Shown: in pieces, positions 8,431-16,848 of the stretch | How the letters are laid out: every line of letters begins with the position of its first letter | Position numbering within the stretch: position 1 is the stretch's first letter | Source: VXNE01 sp964518405 | Lineage (GTDB): Bacteria; Pseudomonadota; Gammaproteobacteria; Pseudomonadales; Azotimanducaceae | Direction of reading: 5' to 3' | Length of the DNA stretch: 64,000 bases | Assembly (NCBI GenBank): GCA_964518405.1 | Contig: CAZFGB010000044.1 | Span: 1-64,000, forward strand | The notes under the pieces: generated by a model | Seen by the model: the letters and a program-made list of their open reading frames with translations, nothing else | Told to the model about the DNA's origin: nothing | The model's database searches: none | Translations under genes and position numbers: made by a program

Positions 8431-10325
8431 GCGATCACCGCCTGGTCGCCCTTGGCCTCCAGCCAGTCGCGCCGGTCGGAGGCGCGTTTCTTCGCGAGCA
8501 GCATGTCCATGACCTCAACCGTCTTCGCTTTCGCGCCCAGGGAGAGTTGCACCAGCCGCCGGCTGTCGGGCGCCATTGTCGATTCGCGCAGTTGCATGGG
8601 ATTCATCTCGCCCAGCCCCTTGAACCGCTGCACCACGGGACTGCCGCGCTTCTTTTCCGCGGCAATCAGGTCGAGCACGCCCTGACGCTCTTCGTCGTCG
8701 AGGGCATAGAAAACCTCCCTGCCGATGTCGATGCGATAGAGCGGAGGCATGGCGACGTACACATGGCCGGCTTCGACCAGCGCGGGGAAATGTTTCAGGA
8801 ACAGCGCGCAGAGCAGCGTCGCGATGTGGGCGCCGTCGGAGTCCGCGTCGGCGAGGATGCACACCTTGTCGTAGCGCAGGCCGTCGAGGTTCCCGGACCC
8901 GGGCTCGACGCCGATGGCGAGCGAGATGTCGTGCACCTCCTGCGAACCGAGCACCTGGCTCGCGTCGACTTCCCACGTATTGAGTATCTTGCCCTTCAAC
9001 GGCATGACCGCCTGGAATTCCCGGTCGCGGGCCTGCTTGGCGGAGCCGCCGGCGGAGTCGCCTTCGACCAGGAACAGTTCGGCCTGCCCGGCATCCTGGT
9101 TCGAACAGTCGGTGAGCTTGCCCGGCAAGGCCGGACCCGACAGGACCTTCTTTCGGGCAACGGTCTTGCTCGCCCGCAAACGGTTCTGCGCGTTGGCGAT
9201 CGCCATCTCCGCGAGCTTGGATCCCTCCTGCGGGTTCTCGTTCAGCCAGAGGCTGAAGGCGTCCTTGGCCACGCCGCCGACGAAAGCGGCCGCCCGGCGA
9301 GACGACAACCGCTCCTTGGTCTGGCCGCTGAACTGCGGTTCGGCCAGCTTGGCGGACAATACGTAGGCGCACCGGTCCCAGAGGTCGTCGGGGGCGAGTT
9401 TCAGATTGCGCGGGAGCAGGTCGCGAAATTCGCAGAACTCTCTCAGCGCATCGATCAGGCCGCTGCGCAGACCGTTCACGTGGGTTCCCCCCAGCGGCGT
9501 CGGCACGAGGTTGACATAGCTCTCGGCCACGAGCGCCCCTTGCCCGGGGATCCACTGCAGCGCCCAGTCCACGGCCTCCGCGCTGCCTTCGGCGCTGTGC
9601 GTGAACGGCTCGGCCAGGATAGGGTCGTCCGCCGGCAGCGAACCGCCGAGGTATTCCGCGAGACCCGATTCGAACAGCCAGGTCTCCGTCGCGGTCTGTT
9701 CCGGTTTCTCTTCCACGGTCAGGCTCACTCGAAGCCCGGGACACAGCACCGCTTTCGCGCGCAGAACATGACGCAGTTTGGCCAGTCCGAAAACGGGCGT
9801 GTCGAAGTACGCCGGGTTCGGCGCGAAGACGATGCGCGTGCCGGTGTTGCGCCTGCCGACGGCGCCGACGGTCTCGAGGGGCGTCACGGGATCGCCGTTT
9901 TCGAACCGCTGAGAGTGCGCCTTGCCGTCGCGCTTCACTTCGACTTCGAGCCAGCTCGACAGCGCGTTCACCACCGATACGCCGACGCCGTGCAGGCCGC
10001 CGGAGAAGGTGTAGTTCTTCTGGTCGAACTTTCCGCCGGCGTGGAGCTTGGTCAGGATGAGTTCGACCCCCGTGAGCTTGTGCTCCGGGTGCATGTCCAC
10101 AGGCATGCCGCGGCCGTCGTCGAGGACCTCGACGGACCCGTCGGCGAACAGCGTGACCTCGACTTCGGTGGCGTAGCCGCTGATCACCTCGTCGACCGAA
10201 TTGTCCACGACCTCCATCACCATGTGATCCGGACACGCAGTGTCCGTGTACATGCCGGGACGGCGGCGCACCGGTTCCAGGCCGGACAGCACCTGGATCG
10301 ATTCGGCGGAATAGCTATCGATCAT
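8427..10325 (-). CDS. parE: DNA topoisomerase IV subunit B
   Basis: ATPase subunit of topoisomerase IV. The GHKL ATP-binding motifs are VVDNSVDEV, DDGRGMPVD and GGLHGVGVSVVNAL; the Toprim motif is FLVEGDSAGGSAKQ, followed by PLKGKILNTWEVDA, which favours ParE over GyrB. The start is the ATG at 10325 (MIDSYSAESIQVLSGLEP), giving 632 residues; an in-frame start 29 codons upstream lies inside cpdA. It overlaps the end of cpdA by 11 bp and the start of parC by 4 bp, in a leftward operon DUF1249-cpdA-parE-parC. Confidence 0.97.
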   Translation of the reverse strand: MIDSYSAESIQVLSGLEPVRRRPGMYTDTACPDHMVMEVVDNSVDEVISGYATEVEVTLFADGSVEVLDDGRGMPVDMHPEHKLTGVELILTKLHAGGKFDQKNYTFSGGLHGVGVSVVNALSSWLEVEVKRDGKAHSQRFENGDPVTPLETVGAVGRRNTGTRIVFAPNPAYFDTPVFGLAKLRHVLRAKAVLCPGLRVSLTVEEKPEQTATETWLFESGLAEYLGGSLPADDPILAEPFTHSAEGSAEAVDWALQWIPGQGALVAESYVNLVPTPLGGTHVNGLRSGLIDALREFCEFRDLLPRNLKLAPDDLWDRCAYVLSAKLAEPQFSGQTKERLSSRRAAAFVGGVAKDAFSLWLNENPQEGSKLAEMAIANAQNRLRASKTVARKKVLSGPALPGKLTDCSNQDAGQAELFLVEGDSAGGSAKQARDREFQAVMPLKGKILNTWEVDASQVLGSQEVHDISLAIGVEPGSGNLDGLRYDKVCILADADSDGAHIATLLCALFLKHFPALVEAGHVYVAMPPLYRIDIGREVFYALDDEERQGVLDLIAAEKKRGSPVVQRFKGLGEMNPMQLRESTMAPDSRRLVQLSLGAKAKTVEVMDMLLAKKRASDRRDWLEAKGDQAVIA

Positions 10326-11049
10326 TGATGCGGGCAACCCCGGTGTCGAAGTTTCCGGACTCGAGCAGTTCGAGCCAGCGATATCCCGGCGCCGCATCGT
10401 CGAGCGGGTCATCGGTATCGCCCGCCGCGTACTGGAAACAGGTGGATGGCGCGGCGAGAATCCGCACGTCTCCGGCGTACTCGTCGAACGGCTGATGGAT
10501 GTGGCCGCAGACGTAGCCGCGCACGCGATCGTGGGCGTTCAGCAGCCGCGTCAACTCGTCGCCGTTGACGATGCGATGGGCGTCGAATCTTGGCGAGCCG
10601 ATGTCGATCGGGCAGTGATGGCCGACCACGAGAACGTCGCCGGCGGCGTCGGCGAGCTCCGCTTCCAGGCGACGCAGTTCGGCTTGGCGAACATGGCCCT
10701 CCACATGGTCCTCGATGTGGGTGTCGATACCGATGATGTCCCAACCTGCCCCGCTGTGGCGGGAGACCGGCAGGATCGCGTCGAACGGATCTTGCCGGTC
10801 GTGATTGCCCGGCACGCAAAGACAGGGGCCGCCGTAACGTGACGCGATCGTTTCCCGAAATCGCCGATAGACGGTTTCCGTGGCCGACTCGGCGATATCT
10901 CCGGTCGCCAGCACCACATCGGGGGAGACTTCGCTCAAGCCCTGGTCCAGCACGGCCTCCAGGGAGGTTTGGGTGTTCACCCCGTGCATCGTTTCTAGGG
11001 GTGAGTCAAGCAGATGCGAATCCGTTATCTGCAATACGGTCAGGCCCAT
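10315..11049 (-). CDS. cpdA: 3',5'-cyclic-AMP phosphodiesterase (calcineurin-like)
   Basis: Metallophosphoesterase expected to hydrolyse cAMP to AMP. All family metal-binding blocks are present in order: ITDSHL, ATGDIAE, PGNHDRQ, GHHCP and CGHIHQ. At 244 residues it is slightly shorter than E. coli CpdA. Its place between DUF1249 and parE matches the gammaproteobacterial cpdA neighbourhood, which is the main reason for choosing CpdA over other phosphoesterases. The ATG follows the DUF1249 stop with no gap. Confidence 0.88.
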   Translation of the reverse strand: MGLTVLQITDSHLLDSPLETMHGVNTQTSLEAVLDQGLSEVSPDVVLATGDIAESATETVYRRFRETIASRYGGPCLCVPGNHDRQDPFDAILPVSRHSGAGWDIIGIDTHIEDHVEGHVRQAELRRLEAELADAAGDVLVVGHHCPIDIGSPRFDAHRIVNGDELTRLLNAHDRVRGYVCGHIHQPFDEYAGDVRILAAPSTCFQYAAGDTDDPLDDAAPGYRWLELLESGNFDTGVARINDR

Positions 11050-11574
11050 TTACGCTCGTAGAGTGGCCTCCCTTCCATCGAACCCATGCGGGGGTTCAAG
11101 CGAGATGCCGTGCGCAATGCACATGCGTAGAAATTCGCCGAGGAAGCGATTGATCTGCACCTTTTCGTCCGGATGCCGCATTTGCCGGTTCGGATATCCG
11201 TACACCGCCTTGAACCTGCGCTGGTCCTGGAAGGCGATCACTTCCGCCGCCTTGGCGTCGTGGTACAACCGAATTCCCAAGCGCGTTTCCGGCACGTCCT
11301 CGGAAGTTCCCGGCGCGTTTTCCTGCTTGAGTTCAATCACTGTCGTGTACTTGTGGCGCTCAACGACCCGGAGAATCACCCTCGGCTCGCTCTCGCCGAG
11401 CACCATGGCGAAAACACTCCGGTCGCCGTCGGCAAGCATCGGCATGATCCGCATGAGGCGCGCATAGTTCGCCTCGCACTCGGCCATGTGCGCGTTGAGA
11501 TCGATGCTGTAGCGCTTGCGTGCGGCGTTCCGCACACCCTGCGCGCCGATCCCGCCGATTCTGCCGCCAAACAT
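11050..11574 (-). CDS. DUF1249 (YqiB-like) protein
   Basis: A 174-residue cytoplasmic protein of unknown function. The segments LNAHMAECEANYARLMRIMP and GIRLYHDAKAAEVIAFQ with the C-terminal YPNRQMRHPDEK are typical of YqiB/DUF1249, which sits beside cpdA in many gammaproteobacteria. There is no signal peptide or membrane segment. It is the first gene of the DUF1249-cpdA-parE-parC unit. An internal ATG (MAECEANY, about residue 30) is an alternative start. Confidence 0.85.
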   Translation of the reverse strand: MFGGRIGGIGAQGVRNAARKRYSIDLNAHMAECEANYARLMRIMPMLADGDRSVFAMVLGESEPRVILRVVERHKYTTVIELKQENAPGTSEDVPETRLGIRLYHDAKAAEVIAFQDQRRFKAVYGYPNRQMRHPDEKVQINRFLGEFLRMCIAHGISLEPPHGFDGREATLRA

Positions 11575-11645
11575 GATTTGTGCCGTGCACGATCCTTGAC
11601 TGTTGATTTAACCAGAGCCGAGCGACGAGAAAAACCTCCCGCTTC

Positions 11646-11662
11646 GTACAAGGGCATTGTAC
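11646..11662. promoter_or_regulatory. Perfect palindrome, candidate operator
   Basis: GTACAA-N5-TTGTAC, a perfect 6+6 inverted repeat in the 232-bp divergent region between DUF1249 and tolC. Its centre is placed to affect either promoter. The cognate regulator is unknown. Confidence 0.35.
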
Positions 11663-11806
11663 TAGAACGCGCCGGGAGACTTTCCCCCGGAAAATGCGGT
11701 CGTCTGCGAGGAACGGCGGCGGTGGGAGCGCACCGGGTGTCGGAGAGGTTTTTTGATAGACTGCGCCGCGCCTGTCGGGGGCGGCATTTGGAAGCGGAGA
11801 GAGTCC

Positions 11807-13261
11807 ATGAACAGATCGGCAGCGGGTAGTTTGCGCCGCTTGGCCCGTTGCGCGCAGCGCTATTCCGGGAGGTCCTTGCGGCGGCTGGGCGCGACCTTCC
11901 TGGCGCTGGGCATTGCCGCGTCTTCGGAGGCCGCCGATGGCGGCAGCATCGAACATCTCTACGACGCGGCGAAAGCGAACGATCCGGTCTTGGGCGCGGC
12001 GAAAGCCGATTACCTGTCACGCAAGCAGATCGTGCCCCAATCTCGCGCCGCGCTGCTGCCGAGCATTTCGATGGGCGGGTCGACGTCCAAGAACCGCCGC
12101 AGCTTCCCCGGCTCGCGCCTCGATATCGATCCCAACAGCCCGAGCTTTGGCCAGATCTTCACGATCCCGTCCCAGACCTCGAACAGTCATGGCTGGAACG
12201 CGCAGCTTCGGCAACCCGTATTCAATGCGGCCAGCTGGTTCAACTATCGCCGCGCCCAGGCGTTGTCGGTCCAGGCGGATCACGATCTCGCCAATGCCGA
12301 ACGCAACCTGATCGTTCGGGTCGCCGCCGCCTATCTCAACGTGCTTCGCGCGCAGGCGCGGGTGGAAGCGGCCCGCGCCGAGGAGCAGGCGGTGAAGCGG
12401 CAACTGGAACAGGTGCAGCAGCGCTTCGATGTCGGCCTGGTCGCGATCACCGACGTGCTCGAGTCGACTGCCGCGTACGATGCCTCGGCGGTGCGGCGGA
12501 TCCAGGCGGATGGCGATCACGACGTGTTCTTCGAGACGCTGAAGACCATCACCGGGGTGGCGCACGAGAGCGTCGACAGTCTCGACAGCGAGCTTCCCAT
12601 TGTCGATCCCGAGCCGGACGACGAGGACGCGTGGGTGGCGCGGGCCGTGAATTCCAATCTGGCTATCCTGAGCGCGCGCGAAGGACTCACGGCGGCGCAG
12701 CGCGGTCACAGGGCGGTGCGTTCCGGTCTCCTGCCGACCCTCTCGGCGTCCATTTCTCACAACTATTCGTACACCGGCGGAACCGAGTTGGTCGCAAGCC
12801 AGTCGGAGGCGCAAAGTTATGTCCTCTCGACGAGTATTCCGATCTTCCAGGGCGGGGCGCTGTGGTCGCGCTACCGCGAGTCCCGCCACAATGTCGAACG
12901 GGCGCGCCAAGTCCTGCAGGAACGCGAGTCGACGGTGATCCGCGACACGCGAAACCTGTTCCGCGCCGTCGTTACCGATGTCGTCCGCGTCCAGGCCAGA
13001 ATCCGCGCCATCAAGTCGGCGGAGTCCGCGCTCGAGGCGACGCAGACAGGATACGAAGTCGGCACGCGCAATATCGTCGATGTGCTTCAGGCGCAGCAGA
13101 GGCTGTTCCAGTCGCAATTCGACTACGCCGACTCGCGTTACAACTACGTGCTCGACATGCTTCAGCTCAAACTGAGCGCGGGGTCGCTCGCGGAGGAAGA
13201 TATCCGCGATCTCGCGGCCTATACCGACCCGTCGAACCCGGTGGTCCGCATCATCCCCTGA
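11807..13261 (+). CDS. tolC: TolC-family outer-membrane efflux protein
   Basis: Outer-membrane channel for tripartite exporters and type I secretion. The precursor of 484 residues has an N-terminal signal ending near IAASSEA-ADGG. It has the two-fold repeated helical architecture of OEP proteins: IEHLYDAAKANDP at the start, a first helical repeat with QRFDVGLVAITDVLES, and a second with GYEVGTRNIVDVLQAQQRLF. A purine-rich ribosome site (GGAGAGAG) precedes the ATG at 11807. It lies 6 kb from the MacA/MacB-type exporter, a plausible partner. Assignment as TolC rather than another OEP rests on the repeat motifs. Confidence 0.88.
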   Translation: MNRSAAGSLRRLARCAQRYSGRSLRRLGATFLALGIAASSEAADGGSIEHLYDAAKANDPVLGAAKADYLSRKQIVPQSRAALLPSISMGGSTSKNRRSFPGSRLDIDPNSPSFGQIFTIPSQTSNSHGWNAQLRQPVFNAASWFNYRRAQALSVQADHDLANAERNLIVRVAAAYLNVLRAQARVEAARAEEQAVKRQLEQVQQRFDVGLVAITDVLESTAAYDASAVRRIQADGDHDVFFETLKTITGVAHESVDSLDSELPIVDPEPDDEDAWVARAVNSNLAILSAREGLTAAQRGHRAVRSGLLPTLSASISHNYSYTGGTELVASQSEAQSYVLSTSIPIFQGGALWSRYRESRHNVERARQVLQERESTVIRDTRNLFRAVVTDVVRVQARIRAIKSAESALEATQTGYEVGTRNIVDVLQAQQRLFQSQFDYADSRYNYVLDMLQLKLSAGSLAEEDIRDLAAYTDPSNPVVRIIP

Positions 13262-13288
13262 GGGACCATCCGCAACGGAGGCGAACGA

Positions 13289-14356
13289 GTGAAATTCGGT
13301 ATTTCCTGCGGTCGCGTTACGCGCGTCGACTTCGTCGCCGAGGCCGAAGCGCTCGGCTACGACTTCTGCTGGGTCGGCGACTCGCCCATGCTCGCATCCA
13401 ATCCCTGGGCCGCACTCGCGCTGATATCGCAGCGCACCCGGCGCATGCGCATCGGAACCGGCGTCGCGATCCCTGGACTGCGCACGGCGCCGGACATGGC
13501 CAACGGCATCGCCACGATCAATCAGCTCGCGCCGGGGCGCGTCTTTTTCGGCATCGGCACGGGAAATACGGCGATGCGGACCCTCGGCCGCCCGCCCATT
13601 CGGGTCAAGCCTTTCGCCGATTACATTCGGCTGGTTCGGGGGTTGCTGCATGGCGAGGAGGTCGAGTACGCCGAAGACGGTGACGCCCACGCCATCCGAT
13701 TCCAGCGGCCGGGGCATGGCAATTACGATCTGAGCGGCCCCATACCCATCCACGTCGGCGGCTTCGGCCCCCGCGCCCAGGCGCTTGCGGGCGAGTTGGG
13801 AGATGGGCTGATTACCGGCATCCCGCGGGGCGGGACCATCACCGAGGCGCTCGCGAACGTGCGCCGCGGGTCGAAGCGCGCCGGTCGCGTGCTGGATCGG
13901 TTCGAGACCACCGCGCTGGTCAACCTGATGGTGCTGGAACCGGGCGAGGCGCTCGACTCGGAGCGGGTGATCCGGCAGCTCGGTCCTTCCATCATGGCGA
14001 ACGTGCACTACCTCGTGGACGCCTCCCGGGATGTCGGCATGGAGCCGCCGGACTACATACAGCCGATCTGGGACGACTACCTGGCCTTCCACCAGTCGCG
14101 CGACGAGAGACACCGGCACCAGTTGTTGCACCAAAGCCACTACAGCTACATCGACGAGGACGAGGCTCGGTTCATCACGCCGGAGCTGGTGAGAGCTTTC
14201 GGTATCGTCGGAGAGCCCGATCAGATCATCGAGCAACTTCAGGCCTTGCAAGCCGAGGGGCTCGACGCGATCTGCTTCATTCCCCCCGGGGGCAACGCGC
14301 GCGCTGCGTACGGGGACTTCGCCAAGGACGTGATTGCGAGGATGCGAGCGGGTTAG
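13289..14356 (+). CDS. LLM-class flavin oxidoreductase (1 of 4)
   Basis: A 355-residue luciferase-like TIM-barrel protein starting at a GTG preceded by GGAGG. Family markers are YDFCWVGDSP, RMRIGTGVAIPG, QLAPGRVFFGIGTGNT and IPIHVGGFGPRAQALAGELGDG. It resembles the F420/FMN-dependent methylenetetrahydromethanopterin-reductase-like branch; cofactor and substrate cannot be told from sequence. It follows tolC by 27 bp and may be co-transcribed. Confidence 0.85.
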   Translation: MKFGISCGRVTRVDFVAEAEALGYDFCWVGDSPMLASNPWAALALISQRTRRMRIGTGVAIPGLRTAPDMANGIATINQLAPGRVFFGIGTGNTAMRTLGRPPIRVKPFADYIRLVRGLLHGEEVEYAEDGDAHAIRFQRPGHGNYDLSGPIPIHVGGFGPRAQALAGELGDGLITGIPRGGTITEALANVRRGSKRAGRVLDRFETTALVNLMVLEPGEALDSERVIRQLGPSIMANVHYLVDASRDVGMEPPDYIQPIWDDYLAFHQSRDERHRHQLLHQSHYSYIDEDEARFITPELVRAFGIVGEPDQIIEQLQALQAEGLDAICFIPPGGNARAAYGDFAKDVIARMRAG

Positions 14357-14416
14357 TTGGCAGGGCTCTGTCGGTTAAGCCCGACTGGCCGATAGACGAG
14401 GCATCCACAGGGCGTT

Positions 14417-14674
14417 TCAGAGGTACTGCTTACCACAGCGAGCTGCGGTCCACTCGGACGGCGGCAGGTCTTCGAGAATCGCGTCGTCGAGTAGCGCAAG
14501 ACGATTGCCGATGCCCAGTTCGCTGCGGACAAAGGCAATTCTCTCTTGACGATCAGTCCGATCGCGTATGACCGTGAACTCGGTTCGACAGACCTCCTGG
14601 CCGGGGAACAGGTCTCAGACGGCGTCCACCGCCTGCCGCTGGAAGTCGAGATCGGGTTCGAACCGGAGCTTCAA
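14417..14674 (-). pseudogene. 5' remnant of a type III restriction endonuclease (res)
   Basis: Reading leftward from a TTG at 14674 gives MKLRFEPDLDFQRQAVDAV, then an in-frame TGA (14615-14617), then DLFPGQEVCRTEFTV and later LGIGNRLALLDDAILEDL before a second stop. This is the characteristic N-terminus of type III Res subunits, which begin MKLKF.P.LDYQ and have a GIGNRL..LD.EIL motif. The helicase motifs and nuclease domain that should follow are absent; the neighbouring LLM gene begins instead. It lies 31 bp downstream of hicB on the same strand. This is a decayed fragment, not a working gene. Confidence 0.75.
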
Positions 14675-14705
14675 CGAGTTTCGCCCCGGTGTGCGGTGGT
14701 TGTGA

Positions 14706-14918
14706 TCATGCGTACATCAGGCGGTCGCCCTTCGGGCTCGGGATCGCGTCGCCGAACTCCCGCGCGGTATCTATCCACAGCTGCATTGCTTCGTTGATGT
14801 TATTCAGGGCGTCCGCCTGGCTTTCGCCGTGTGCCATGCAACCGGGCAGTTCCGGTACCTCGGCAATGAAGGCCACATCCTCGTTGCTCCAGTAGAGGAT
14901 GATCTCGTACTTGTACAT
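14706..14918 (-). CDS. hicB: HicB-family antitoxin
   Basis: A 70-residue protein with the HicB partial RNase-H-like fold: YKYEIILYWSNEDVAFIAEV, then PELPGCMAHGESQADALNNI. It is expected to bind and neutralise the HicA RNase. There is no C-terminal ribbon-helix-helix or HTH extension, so this is the short HicB form. The ATG overlaps the hicA stop (ATGA); toxin-first order is common in hicAB. Confidence 0.9.
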   Translation of the reverse strand: MYKYEIILYWSNEDVAFIAEVPELPGCMAHGESQADALNNINEAMQLWIDTAREFGDAIPSPKGDRLMYA

Positions 14919-15172
14919 CAGTCGTCGCCTCCTAGTCGGTATTTCAGTGCCAGACGTCGAAACTGCCTGACTTGGTACGGCTTCGCGTGCCCGTTATCCC
15001 GTTGCAGGTTCACCTTCTCGGGAATGCCCTGCCTGCGGTACACGTGGTGGCTGCCGCGTATACGCTCGTCGAAGCCAAGGTATCGCATCAGCGCTCGCAG
15101 GCCCGCGAAACGGATGTTGGCGTCCGATCTGCCGCCCAGTATCGTGCGCAGGAGCCGTTCATGCCGGTTCAC
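14918..15172 (-). CDS. hicA: HicA-family mRNA interferase toxin
   Basis: An 84-residue double-stranded-RNA-binding-fold RNase. The catalytic histidine is in GSHHVYRRQG, the usual GSHh.y motif, and HAKPYQVRQFRRL is the C-terminal helix region. Together with hicB it forms a two-gene type II toxin-antitoxin operon with a 1-base overlap. The catalytic motif is intact, so the toxin may be active. A TATAAT box lies just upstream. Confidence 0.9.
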   Translation of the reverse strand: MNRHERLLRTILGGRSDANIRFAGLRALMRYLGFDERIRGSHHVYRRQGIPEKVNLQRDNGHAKPYQVRQFRRLALKYRLGGDD

Positions 15173-15201
15173 GCCCCGTCACCCCGCCGCCGAAGCTACA
15201 G

Positions 15202-15231
15202 ATTATAGGTGTAAGTTTATCAATCTATTAA
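15202..15231 (-). promoter_or_regulatory. Predicted hicAB promoter
   Basis: On the minus strand, TTAATA (15226-15231) and a perfect TATAAT (15202-15207) are separated by 18 bases in an AT-rich patch that contrasts with its GC-rich surroundings. The -10 box lies about 30 bases upstream of the hicA start. The -35 match is weak. Confidence 0.5.
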
Positions 15232-15276
15232 GAAAAAATAGGTAGAACGTTCTGAATACGAATTTGGTCCCGTGAG

Positions 15277-16536
15277 CTAGGGAATGATCTTCTCGAGCCG
15301 GGCGAGCAGCTTGTCGCTCGCGCCCCGGTTGGCGTCGACGACGTCGCGCGCCGCTTGGCCCTGGGATCGGCGCCGCTCCGGGTCGCCGAGGAGGTCTGCG
15401 ACGGCGCCAATCAAGGTGTCGGCATCAACTGAACCCAAACAGCCGGCTTCCTCGAACCGCTGGGTGATCTCGGCGAAATTGAAGCGGTGGCCGGCCATCA
15501 GCATCGGCGTACCGTGGATCGCCGCTTCTATGGGGTTATGACCGCCGACGGGCACCAGGCTGCCGCCCAGGAAGGCGACCTGCGCGACTCCGTACCAGTA
15601 GAGCAGTTGGCCCATGACGTCGACGATCAACACTTGCGTCCTGTCTTCTCCGGACCTGCCTTCCGACAGACGGACGCAGGTCAGACCCGCCCGCCCGCAC
15701 AGGCGGGACACGTCTGCGGCACGACGCGGGTGGCGAGGAACGAGTACCAGCAACAGATTCGGGAACCGGTGGAGCAGTTCCGCATGCGAGGAGAGCACGA
15801 TTTCCTCTTCGCCCGGATGGGTGCTGCCGGCGATCCAGGCTTGCCGGTCGGGCGTCCACTGCTGGCGCAGGCGCGCGACTTCGCCGTCCAGATCCTCCGG
15901 GATATCGAGATCGAACTTGATGCTGCCGGTCACTTCGAGCCGCGCCGCGTCCGCGCCGAGGGTTTCGAACCGGCGCGCGGTTTCGGGGTATTGGCAGAAC
16001 AGGTGATCAACGTCCCGCAACATCGAGCGCGTCAGGCTGGAGACGCGCGCGTAGCCGCGGGCGGAGCGTTCCGACAGGCGGGCGTTGACGAGGCAGGTGG
16101 GCACGCCGCGGCGCCTGGTCCGGCGGAGGATGTTCGGCCACAGTTCGGTTTCCATCAGCACCAGCGCCCGCGGCTCGACGCGGCGCAGGAACCGGGCGAC
16201 GGCCCAGGGATAGTCGTAGGGCGCGTAGCAGTGATCGACGATGCCACCCAGCCGCTTGACCACCTGCTCGCTGCCGGCCGGCGTCGTGGCGGTCACCAGG
16301 AATCGCTTGTCCGGCATCCGGGCCTTGAGCGCGCGTATCGTCGGCGCCGCTCCGATCGCCTCGCCGGCGGAAACCGTGTGGAACCAGACCACGTCCCGTC
16401 CCACGCTGTCGGGCACCCGGCCCCAGCGCTCGGCGCGTCTCTCGGCGTAAGCGGGTTCGCTCCTGGCCCTTGCGAACAGTCTTAGCCAAACAAGGGGCAA
16501 GGCGAGCAGCAGCAGCAGGTGGTAGACAACGCGCAT
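15277..16536 (-). CDS. waaA: 3-deoxy-D-manno-octulosonic acid (Kdo) transferase
   Basis: Inner-membrane-attached GT30 glycosyltransferase that adds Kdo to lipid A precursors, so the organism makes LPS. Family segments run the full length: an N-terminal membrane helix (VVYHLLLLLALPLVWLRLF), HTVSAGEAIGAAP, LMETELWPNILRR, SIKFDLDIP, WIAGSTHPGEEEIVL, LVPRHPRRAADV and VGGHNPIEAAIHGTP. The start is taken as the ATG at 16536, giving 419 residues; an ATG at 16551 is also possible. The upstream stretch holds a tandem CGCCCCCATGCAA duplication. The gene stands alone on this strand. Confidence 0.95.
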   Translation of the reverse strand: MRVVYHLLLLLALPLVWLRLFARARSEPAYAERRAERWGRVPDSVGRDVVWFHTVSAGEAIGAAPTIRALKARMPDKRFLVTATTPAGSEQVVKRLGGIVDHCYAPYDYPWAVARFLRRVEPRALVLMETELWPNILRRTRRRGVPTCLVNARLSERSARGYARVSSLTRSMLRDVDHLFCQYPETARRFETLGADAARLEVTGSIKFDLDIPEDLDGEVARLRQQWTPDRQAWIAGSTHPGEEEIVLSSHAELLHRFPNLLLVLVPRHPRRAADVSRLCGRAGLTCVRLSEGRSGEDRTQVLIVDVMGQLLYWYGVAQVAFLGGSLVPVGGHNPIEAAIHGTPMLMAGHRFNFAEITQRFEEAGCLGSVDADTLIGAVADLLGDPERRRSQGQAARDVVDANRGASDKLLARLEKIIP

Positions 16537-16848
16537 CGTTTTCGCCCCCATGCAATTCGCCCCCATGCAAAGAGTCCCGCTTGGCCCCCAGAAGACCTCA
16601 ATGATCCCGCGCATGCATTCTGCGAATCGTACACCGAAGGCGCTGCGGGGATCGTGTTCACGGCGTTGCCACGTTGCCAACGGCCCTTCCCTTCGGTTCC
16701 AGATACCTGAACTCCCGCGTGCGCGTAGCGTTTGTTCGCGAATGACCCCTGTGCTAAAAAAGAACGGCGAATCTTGGGGGAACCATTCCGGAACCCGTCG
16801 GGAACCCGTTGGGGACCCCCCAACTCACTTTGGGAAGGGAGAATTGTC
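16537..16848. other. Intergenic region between waaA and an LLM gene
   Basis: A 312-bp divergent region. It holds two tandem copies of CGCCCCCATGCAA near 16541-16567 at the waaA end. At the other end (about 16795-16821) are three imperfect copies of GGAACCCGT, followed by a strong Shine-Dalgarno run (GGGAAGGGAG, about 16831-16841). No gene or RNA was recognised. Confidence 0.5.
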
